Origin: an uncultured Eubacteriales bacterium
GTDB lineage: Bacteria; Bacillota; Clostridia; Oscillospirales; Acutalibacteraceae
Assembly (NCBI GenBank): GCA_900322105.1
Contig: ONYV01000205.1
Location: forward strand, 1-5,078
DNA length: 5,078 nucleotides
Direction: 5' to 3'
Below are positions 1 to 5,078 of this stretch, in pieces (position 1 is the first letter of the stretch; each line of letters opens with the position of its first letter). The position numbers and the translations under genes were made by a program. The notes beneath the pieces are model-generated. The model did not search any database. It worked only from the letters and a program-made list of their open reading frames with translations, and had not been told where the DNA came from.

Positions 1-664
1 AGACTGCCGCAGCCGTCTGGAAGAAAATTCCAAAGGTGTTTTATGGTATGACGAACAGGAAACCGCGGAAAAGGCAAGAGAGGCGGTCAATCGCCTCTCG
101 GACGAATACGGCTTTTTGTATGAATGCGGCGGCTTGCCGAAAAGCCTGCTGCTGTCAAAAGGAATGTCGTATCTGAACCTGACGGGCGTATTTTTCCCGT
201 GGACGTTTGAAGCAAACGTCAATACAGACATCAAAGACTATACCATGCCCTTTACGATGTGTCACGAGCTTTCACACCTGCGCGGCATGATGCACGAGGA
301 AGACGCCAATTTTCTGGCATATCTTGCCTGTATCGGTTCAAAGGACGACGGTCTGCGCTATGCAGGATATCTTTCGGCACTCAACTATCTTTCAAGGTAT
401 CTCTATCTTGCGGATGAAACGCTCTATGATGAATATCTTGACCATCTTACAGACGGTATGCTCCGTGATATCATTGCGCACAGGGATTATTGGTCGCACT
501 TTGAAACACCTGTTGCCAAAGTCGCCGCAAAGGTCAACGATTCCTATCTCAAAACAAACGCTCAGCCGCAGGGGGTACGCAGCTACGGCAAGGTGGCGGA
601 ACTGATCCTTGCCCATTTTCATCAAACCATCCTGCCAACACTGAACCGTGACGATCATTCGTGA
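1..664 (+). CDS. DUF3810 family protein, putative zinc-metalloprotease-like (3' part; start outside window)
   Basis: The frame is open from base 2 to the TGA at 662-664, giving 220 visible residues, and it continues past the left edge. A TTG at 116 could be read as a start, but the 38 codons before it are open and protein-like, so it is probably internal. The protein has a PKxLLLSKxMSYxxxTGxFFPxTxEANVN block, then CHELSH (HExxH zinc motif, codons from 263) followed by RGMMHEEDANFLAYLAC, a pattern I recognise from the DUF3810 family. Family members are usually about 350 residues with N-terminal membrane helices. Those helices would lie upstream, so I cannot see them. The HExxH plus downstream acidic residues suggests a metal-dependent peptidase, but the substrate and activity are unknown. 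There is no strong terminator after it, and the next gene has its own promoter, so the two are probably not an operon. Family assignment is fairly sure; function is not. Confidence 0.85.
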   Translation, partial: DCRSRLEENSKGVLWYDEQETAEKAREAVNRLSDEYGFLYECGGLPKSLLLSKGMSYLNLTGVFFPWTFEANVNTDIKDYTMPFTMCHELSHLRGMMHEEDANFLAYLACIGSKDDGLRYAGYLSALNYLSRYLYLADETLYDEYLDHLTDGMLRDIIAHRDYWSHFETPVAKVAAKVNDSYLKTNAQPQGVRSYGKVAELILAHFHQTILPTLNRDDHS

Positions 665-692
665 ATATTTTCATAAAATCATGTTTTTTCTC

Positions 693-721
693 TGTACAAA
701 TCAAAAAAACTCTTGTATAAT
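693..721 (+). promoter_or_regulatory. Candidate sigma-A promoter for the HD-GYP gene
   Basis: A perfect -10 box TATAAT lies at 716-721. A partial -35 box TGTACA (4 of 6 matches to TTGACA) lies at 693-698, with a 17-base spacer. Transcription would start near 728, leaving a leader of roughly 120 nt before the GTG at 849. The surrounding DNA is AT-rich and non-coding. This is the only good promoter seen between the DUF3810 gene and the large signalling gene. Confidence 0.6.
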
Positions 722-782
722 ATATACGGAAAATTGTTTCGTTTTTGCATAGAAGCAATATCTTTCTCTGACGGGCGCTGCT

Positions 783-812
783 TGTCTGTAAGGCTTACAG
801 ACAGCGTGTCTG
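783..812 (+). promoter_or_regulatory. Inverted repeat with alternative hairpins in the 5' leader
   Basis: TGTCTGTAA (783-791) is perfectly complementary to TTACAGACA (795-803), with GGC between. The palindrome extends to 10 bp per arm around a single central base. The second arm can also pair differently: CAGACA (798-803) with TGTCTG (807-812) around GCG. The two hairpins are mutually exclusive. The element sits about 30 bases upstream of the ribosome site and downstream of the predicted transcription start. It could be an operator for a dimeric regulator or an RNA switch. No T-run follows directly, so it is not a standard terminator, and I do not recognise a known riboswitch class. Confidence 0.4.
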
Positions 813-834
813 CGGCATATTTTTCTAAAGTAAC

Positions 835-839
835 AGGAG
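835..839 (+). promoter_or_regulatory. Ribosome binding site AGGAG deciding the GTG start at 849
   Basis: AGGAG lies 9 bases before the GTG at 849. An in-frame TAA at 831-833 rules out any start further upstream, and no other start codon occurs between that stop and 849. Together these fix the start of the large signalling protein on a non-ATG codon. Confidence 0.8.
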
Positions 840-848
840 TGGATTCAG

Positions 849-3296
849 GTGAAAAAGATACTGATCGCAGAAAATGATGAAATCAATCAGTCTCTTCTTT
901 ACGAGATTTTTGCAGGACAGTATGAATTGATACAGACAGACAGCAGTGAGAAAGCCTTTCGGCTGCTCACGGAAAAACGGGACGAGCTGTCGGCGATGAT
1001 CTGCCGTCAGGAACTTGCCGAGCGTTTCAGCTCACAGATGGTGCAGACACTGAGTGCTTTGAAAGTATTCGATCGGGTGCCGATCCTGATCGTTCTCGAC
1101 TATGGTAAAGTAATGCTCCATCCCCAAAAGCTGCATCTGCCTTTCAGCGATGTGATCGCATCTCCTGTCAATCCGACCGTCGTGAAAAAGCGTGTACGAA
1201 ATTTAGTGTCCTATTTCTCCGGCAAGCAGTCGATGGAACAGATGCTGTCCGATCAGACAAGGAAGATCCTCGATCAGAACAGGGTACTCAAGGAACAGCA
1301 GAAAAAGATCAATACCATCCATAACGATATGCTCGATACGCTCAGCACTGTCATTGAGTACCGGGATGTGGAATCGGGCAAGCACATTCACCGCATACGG
1401 AAGTTTACAGAGGTGCTGCTGCGCATATTAGCGGAAAAGTATCCGAAATATAAAATGACCGAAGACAAGATCGAGATGATCACCTCGGCGTCCTCTCTGC
1501 ATGATATCGGAAAGATCGCCATACCCGATTCGATCCTGCTCAGCCCCCGCCGCCTGACGTATGAAGAGTTTCGTATCATGAAGCAGCACACCATCAAGGG
1601 CTGTGAGATACTCGAACAGCTCGAAGCCGTCGAGAAGAATGAGTATTACCGCTACTGCTATGATATCTGCCGCTATCACCATGAAAAATGGGACGGCACA
1701 GGCTATCCCGAAGGACTGGTCGGGGACGAGATACCCATCTGGGCACAGGTGGTGTCGCTGGCGGACTGCTATGATGCGCTGACCAGCGAAAGACCGTATA
1801 AGACCGCCTATTCTCACGAAACCGCAGTAGAGATGATCCGAACAGGCGCGTGCGGCGCTTTTTCGGATGAGATGATGGACTGCTTCGGCGCTGCCCTGCC
1901 GAAGATGAAAGAGCTTGCGATCCGCTATGCAGACCAAAGCAGCGCAGACCACAGCAGAAAAGACATACGCAAACCGACCGCAGCGCAGGACGCTTCCCGT
2001 GAACCAAAGAAGGATATCTATCTGAAAATGGATCGAAACGATCTGATCGACACCATAGAGCATCAAAAGACGATCTTGGAAGAATATCGGAAACGTGACC
2101 GTGAGGTGCTGGAGAAGCAGTCGGATTATGTGATAGAATTTGATCTGAAAAACGACCTGCTGCATGAGCGCAAAGGCTCAATGAAAGCGCTTTGCGGCTA
2201 TCAACCCAAGAATTACGAGGAAAGCGTCAATATCCTGTCGGAATGCTGCGAAGGGGAAGAAGCGTCACGCTTTTTGCAGTGTTTTCGCCTGAGCAGCCTG
2301 TATAACTGCATCCGTGAGGGAGAGGAACGTGTGGTGCTGGAATGCAGGATGGATCTGCAAAAGGAAACACAAGTCTATGCCAGAGTGACGGCAGTGCCCT
2401 TGATGAAAGGGAACAAGATCGAGCGTGTCTATCTGATTATCTGTCAGCAGCACGATCCCGAAACGGTGCGGTTCGGACTTGACAGAGATGCGGTGACAGG
2501 CTTGTGGAATTACAGCGGCGTGCAGCATGAGGTGGATGCTTTTCTTTCTGAGGCAGGGAAAAACGGCACTCATGCGCTTTTGATGATCGACATTGACGAT
2601 TTTCGCAGCGTCAACCGTCAGGCAGGCTACCGCTTTGGAAATGAGATTCTGCGTGATATCTCGAAGCTGCTCAAATATCAGGTGTCGGAGGGCAGTATCC
2701 TCGGAAGGATCGAGGACGATAACTTTGTCGTCTTTCTGCGTGACTGTCCCGACAAGGAAGAACGCCGCAGCATGATCGAAGACCTGTTCCGCTGTGTCCA
2801 CCGTTCCTACCTGTTCGGAAACGAATCATCCCCCGACATTTCCGCATCCGTCGGCATTTCACTTTACCCGAATGACGGAAACAGCTTTGAGCAGCTTTTT
2901 GAAAAAGCGTCCAGGGCGGTAGAAGTCGCAAAGCTCAACGGAAAAAATATGTATCTTTACTATAACAGCGGAATGCAGGAAAACTGGGAGCTGAAAAAGA
3001 TTGACGCTTCGCTGAAGGTGCAGGAGCATTATGAGATGGAAGCGCTGGAATTCAAAGAGTTTTTCATCCCCATAGACAGCTCTGACGGAGAATATATTTT
3101 GTCGTATGATATGTTCGGGATGAACACAAGTCACATTCCGTCTATTCCCGATATCGAAAACATGGTGGATAGCAGTGGTCAGCGGCAACATCACAGCGCT
3201 GAGTCTGAGCACTATACGGCACCTGCTTGCAGCGGTCAGCCGTCTGGAAAGCGAAAAAACAGCCCTTCCTGCGCTTTCGGTCTATTTGATCTTTGA
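849..3296 (+). CDS. HD-GYP c-di-GMP phosphodiesterase with receiver-like, PAS-like, GGDEF-like and partial EAL-like modules; 3' end frameshifted
   Basis: This 815-residue protein has no signal peptide or membrane segment and is probably cytosolic. Residues 1-122 form a receiver-like domain that lacks the phospho-acceptor Asp (MICRQ at 50-54) and the conserved Lys (S105). Residues 125-162 are a likely coiled coil. Residues 163-365 are an HD-GYP domain with all key residues: H179, H218-D219 in HDIGK, H247, H277-H278 in HHEKWDGTGYP, and D306. HD-GYP enzymes hydrolyse c-di-GMP to pGpG or GMP, using a bi- or trinuclear metal centre. Residues 420-535 are PAS-like. Residues 540-706 are a GGDEF fold that keeps DIDDF (581-585) but has EDDNF (622-626) in place of GGDEF, so cyclase activity is unlikely. 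Residues 730-775 resemble the start of an EAL domain with DMF (754-756) for EAL. From about residue 776 the sequence stops looking like protein (Gln/His/Ser-rich) because the reading frame shifts. The next reading frame supplies the missing remainder. Confidence 0.9.
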   Translation: MKKILIAENDEINQSLLYEIFAGQYELIQTDSSEKAFRLLTEKRDELSAMICRQELAERFSSQMVQTLSALKVFDRVPILIVLDYGKVMLHPQKLHLPFSDVIASPVNPTVVKKRVRNLVSYFSGKQSMEQMLSDQTRKILDQNRVLKEQQKKINTIHNDMLDTLSTVIEYRDVESGKHIHRIRKFTEVLLRILAEKYPKYKMTEDKIEMITSASSLHDIGKIAIPDSILLSPRRLTYEEFRIMKQHTIKGCEILEQLEAVEKNEYYRYCYDICRYHHEKWDGTGYPEGLVGDEIPIWAQVVSLADCYDALTSERPYKTAYSHETAVEMIRTGACGAFSDEMMDCFGAALPKMKELAIRYADQSSADHSRKDIRKPTAAQDASREPKKDIYLKMDRNDLIDTIEHQKTILEEYRKRDREVLEKQSDYVIEFDLKNDLLHERKGSMKALCGYQPKNYEESVNILSECCEGEEASRFLQCFRLSSLYNCIREGEERVVLECRMDLQKETQVYARVTAVPLMKGNKIERVYLIICQQHDPETVRFGLDRDAVTGLWNYSGVQHEVDAFLSEAGKNGTHALLMIDIDDFRSVNRQAGYRFGNEILRDISKLLKYQVSEGSILGRIEDDNFVVFLRDCPDKEERRSMIEDLFRCVHRSYLFGNESSPDISASVGISLYPNDGNSFEQLFEKASRAVEVAKLNGKNMYLYYNSGMQENWELKKIDASLKVQEHYEMEALEFKEFFIPIDSSDGEYILSYDMFGMNTSHIPSIPDIENMVDSSGQRQHHSAESEHYTAPACSGQPSGKRKNSPSCAFGLFDL
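3165..3181 (+). other. Apparent frameshift site joining two halves of one gene
   Basis: The upstream gene is in frame 3 and reads convincingly up to IPDIENMVDSS. The downstream frame (frame 1) reads convincingly from VSGNITALSLSTIRHLL. Removing one base, for example a G of GTGGTC at 3175-3180, joins them as ENMVDSSVSGNITALS. This fits without gaps to the usual EAL-domain stretch E-F-I-P-L-A-E-E-S-G-L-I-x-x-L-G as I recall it. The joined product would be about 1293 residues. No stop codon or classical slippery motif for programmed frameshifting is evident here. A real mutation or a sequencing error is therefore likelier. Confidence 0.7.
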
Positions 3297-4731
3297 CAGC
3301 AGGGACAGCAGGTCGGTTCTGACGGCGCTTGCCGAAATGCTCAAGACCTGCGCCGTCAATACGGAAAACATCTGCCTGATGATACCCCACAGCACCGTGG
3401 AACAGTTTGGTATTGCCGATCTTTCCGATCTTGTCGGACAGATCAAAGAGCTGGGTTTTCGGGTCGGCGTTTTTCAGGTAGGCGTGAGGAATATCAATAT
3501 CAACTGCTTTATCGAGGGCTTGTTTGATCGTGTCGATTTTTCTGCAAACTTCATTCATGGTGTCAGAGATGGTGTTTATGATCCCGAACTGCTGATCGGA
3601 CTGATGAAGTATTTTGAAAAACAGGGTGCTGTGTGTGTGCTGCCCGCAAGAACGGACAAGGAGCTTCTGTCTTTGCTCAGACAAAGAACGAAGAGTGCCT
3701 TTGGCATCCATAAAAACGAGATGATCTCGCTGACAGAATTCAAATATCAGATGTCGTCCCCTGCTTATGAGAAAAAATATCCTGCCCTCAGTCATGAGCG
3801 CAGCGAGCTGATCCTGAACGAAAAAATCTATGATGAGATCATGGTGCAGACAAGGTCTTTTATCGTAGAATGGTCGCCAAGATTTGACACCATCAAGTTG
3901 TCAGGGTCTTTTGAACGGCTGTATGGCTACCGTCCCGAAACAGACGATTTTGTACGGGATCTTTCGGAAGAACGCTTCATTCATCCCGACGATCAGAAAA
4001 AGCTGATCGAGAAGATGAACACAGCCCGCAGTGAGCGGATCGAGTCGGAAGCGTTTATCCGTGTCTACTCAAAACACGATGACGACTACCGCTGGAACAG
4101 AGTGCATTTTGTGACGATCTGCAATGCGGAGGATATCCCTGTCCGCATTATGGCTGTCTTTACGGATATTTCAGACACCCGTAAGGATCCGACGGACGAA
4201 GACCGCAGGGATCGTCCCGATCTCATCACGAAGCTGTATAACAAGCATTCCGCCGAAAACAAGATCAAGAGCTTTCTGTATGATGACGGCGCTTACGGCA
4301 GTCATGCTTTTATGATCGCAGAGCTTTGCGGCTTTGAGGTGCTGGAGCGCAGCCTTGGAACGGTATTTGCCAATGCGGTGCTGAAAGAAACGGCGCAAAG
4401 CCTTCGTGAACTGTTCCGTGATTCCGATATCATCGGCAGAAACAGCGGCAGCCGCTTCATTATTCTGGTCAAAGGGCTCGAGGCCAGACAAAAACTCCTC
4501 GAAAAAGCCGAACAGATCTGCAAGGTCATCTGCAATAACTATCAATCCGACGTCGGAGAGATCTCTGTCTTTGCAAAGATCGGCATCAGCGTCTTTCCGC
4601 ACGACGGTATGACGTATGATGAGTTATATTCTGCCGCGCTCAGGGCATTGTATTATGCAAAACACAGCACAAAATATCACATCGCCTTTGCTTCCGACAG
4701 TCAATCTTCCCCGAAACTCCTGCACGATTGA
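3175..4731 (+). CDS. EAL-like, PAS and GGDEF-like signalling protein; probably the C-terminal half of the upstream HD-GYP protein
   Basis: The frame gives 518 residues from a GTG at 3175. It overlaps the preceding gene by 122 bases, far more than normal translational coupling. Only a weak GGTGGA precedes the start, so the start is doubtful. Residues 1-190 are the body of an EAL-like barrel without catalytic signatures: FQVGVRNIN lies where DDFGTGYSS is expected, and PARTDKELL where EGVETEEQ is expected. Residues 215-335 are a PAS domain (FIVEWSPRFD, RLYGYRPE, FIHPDDQ, FTDISD). Residues 345-505 are a GGDEF fold with SGSRF (424-428) in place of GGDEF and no metal-binding Asp at the DxDxF position, so it should be inactive. 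The C-terminus retains KIGISVFPHDG, typical of the GGDEF family. Because the start of the EAL-like domain lies in the upstream frame, this is best read as the rest of that protein rather than an independent gene. Confidence 0.8.
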   Translation: MVSGNITALSLSTIRHLLAAVSRLESEKTALPALSVYLIFDSRDSRSVLTALAEMLKTCAVNTENICLMIPHSTVEQFGIADLSDLVGQIKELGFRVGVFQVGVRNININCFIEGLFDRVDFSANFIHGVRDGVYDPELLIGLMKYFEKQGAVCVLPARTDKELLSLLRQRTKSAFGIHKNEMISLTEFKYQMSSPAYEKKYPALSHERSELILNEKIYDEIMVQTRSFIVEWSPRFDTIKLSGSFERLYGYRPETDDFVRDLSEERFIHPDDQKKLIEKMNTARSERIESEAFIRVYSKHDDDYRWNRVHFVTICNAEDIPVRIMAVFTDISDTRKDPTDEDRRDRPDLITKLYNKHSAENKIKSFLYDDGAYGSHAFMIAELCGFEVLERSLGTVFANAVLKETAQSLRELFRDSDIIGRNSGSRFIILVKGLEARQKLLEKAEQICKVICNNYQSDVGEISVFAKIGISVFPHDGMTYDELYSAALRALYYAKHSTKYHIAFASDSQSSPKLLHD

Positions 4732-4799
4732 GTGAATACGAAGGGCATAGTACCAAAACATCTTGTGCTTATCAAAAAGAATCATCATGAAGCCCTGAA

Positions 4800-4835
4800 G
4801 CTCAGACAAGCTGTTTTGCGGCTTGTCCATTGAGC
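4800..4835 (+). repeat. Intergenic stem-loop downstream of the signalling gene
   Basis: GCTCA (4800-4804) pairs with TGAGC (4831-4835), and GACAAGC (4805-4811) pairs with GCTTGTC (4821-4827). The loop is 9 bases and there is a 3-base CAT bulge on the 3' side. No T-run follows, so it is not a canonical intrinsic terminator on either strand. It might be a 3' end processing or stability hairpin, or part of a dispersed intergenic repeat. Apart from this hairpin and the tRNA promoter, I see nothing functional in the 268 bases from 4732 to 4999. Confidence 0.45.
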
Positions 4836-4953
4836 TGCATCTTATCACACTCAGATACATTTGTAATGCATCCTCCCAAAGTGATCTCCATTCCGGAGTT
4901 TGCTTTGAGGGGATGCTTATGATGCAAAATTTGTAAAATATTATAAAAAACAC

Positions 4954-4982
4954 TTGCAAATTCAGCGGAGATATATTATAAT
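4954..4982 (+). promoter_or_regulatory. Promoter of the tRNA-Ala gene
   Basis: The -35 box TTGCAA (4954-4959) and a perfect -10 box TATAAT (4977-4982) are separated by 17 bases. The predicted transcription start, about 4989, leaves a leader of roughly 10 bases before the tRNA. This is a normal arrangement for a strong tRNA promoter. Confidence 0.75.
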
Positions 4983-4999
4983 AGACTTGTCTTGAATAT

Positions 5000-5075
5000 G
5001 GGGGTATAGCTCAGCTGGGAGAGTGCTTGACTGGCAGTCAAGAGGTCACGGGTTCGAGCCCCGTTATCTCCACCA
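5000..5075 (+). tRNA. tRNA-Ala (anticodon GGC)
   Basis: The gene forms a complete 76-nt cloverleaf. The acceptor stem is GGGGGTA (5000-5006) with TATCTCC (5065-5071). The D-stem is GCTC/GAGT, and the anticodon stem is CTTGA/TCAAG around loop CTGGCAG, placing GGC at 5033-5035. The T-stem is ACGGG/CCCGT around TTCGAGC. The discriminator base is A5072, and CCA is encoded at 5073-5075. The third acceptor pair is G3-U70, the identity element recognised by alanyl-tRNA synthetase, which independently confirms alanine. It reads GCC and probably GCU codons. The window ends three bases later, so I cannot tell whether other tRNA genes follow. Confidence 0.97.
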
Positions 5076-5078
5076 AAA

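Noticed and set aside
665..690. Possible terminator after the DUF3810 gene (ATTTT-CAT-AAAAT followed by TTTTTT at 684-689)
   Set aside because: The stem is only 5 A-T pairs and too weak to support an intrinsic terminator call.
728..848. c-di-GMP riboswitch in the leader of the HD-GYP gene
   Set aside because: The conserved GEMM-type core sequences are not present. Only a simple palindrome with an alternative hairpin is seen.
1428..2181. Long minus-strand ORFs (245 and 195 codons) opposite the HD-GYP region
   Set aside because: They lie fully antisense to a well-supported catalytic domain and have no recognisable motifs. They are shadows of the coding strand.
3165..3180. Programmed ribosomal frameshifting at the gene junction
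   Set aside because: No stop codon in the zero frame at the shift, no known slippery heptamer or +1 motif, and no clear downstream pseudoknot were seen. An indel is simpler.
3142..3795. A 217-codon minus-strand ORF across the frame junction
   Set aside because: It lies antisense to the EAL-like region, which reads well on the + strand. No family features or ribosome site support it.
4624..4959. A 111-codon minus-strand ORF over the intergenic region and the 3' end of the signalling gene (or 78 residues from an ATG at 4860)
   Set aside because: It overlaps the end of a convincing + strand gene by 108 bases, its longest form starts with TTG inside the tRNA promoter, and I recognise no family. 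The region is mentioned only as a possible repeat.

Overview
The window suggests a Gram-positive anaerobe of the class Clostridia, possibly an Oscillospiraceae/Ruminococcus-type bacterium. This is an inference from the DUF3810 protein, the large multi-domain cyclic-di-GMP protein without membrane segments, the strong AGGAG ribosome site before a GTG start, the TATAAT promoters, and a tRNA gene with encoded CCA. No species can be assigned from the sequence alone. Everything convincing lies on the + strand.

Layout: (1) Positions 1-664 hold the 3' part of a DUF3810 family gene, a putative membrane-anchored zinc-metalloprotease-like protein with an HELSH motif; its start lies left of the window. 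(2) Positions 665-848 are intergenic. They carry a good promoter (TGTACA-17 bp-TATAAT), a leader of about 120 nt with a near-perfect inverted repeat that can also fold another way, and an AGGAG ribosome site. (3) Positions 849-4731 encode what looks like one very large c-di-GMP signalling protein: receiver-like, coiled coil, HD-GYP, PAS-like, GGDEF-like, EAL-like, PAS, GGDEF-like. It is split into two overlapping reading frames (849-3296 and 3175-4731). The break falls inside the EAL-like domain, whose N-terminal part is read in the first frame and whose remainder is read in the second, so one extra base near 3165-3180 is the simplest explanation. (4) Positions 4732-4999 are intergenic, with a stem-loop at 4800-4835 and a consensus tRNA promoter. 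(5) Positions 5000-5075 hold a complete tRNA-Ala(GGC).

Functionally, only the HD-GYP phosphodiesterase module of the large protein keeps its catalytic motifs. The receiver lacks its phospho-acceptor aspartate, both GGDEF modules have lost the signature (EDDNF and SGSRF), and the EAL module has DMF in place of EAL. If the frames are really one protein, it would be a cytosolic c-di-GMP hydrolase surrounded by inactive sensory or ligand-binding modules. If the frameshift is real, the first frame alone still encodes the whole HD-GYP enzyme. The DUF3810 gene and the tRNA gene appear to be separate transcription units with no evident functional link to it.
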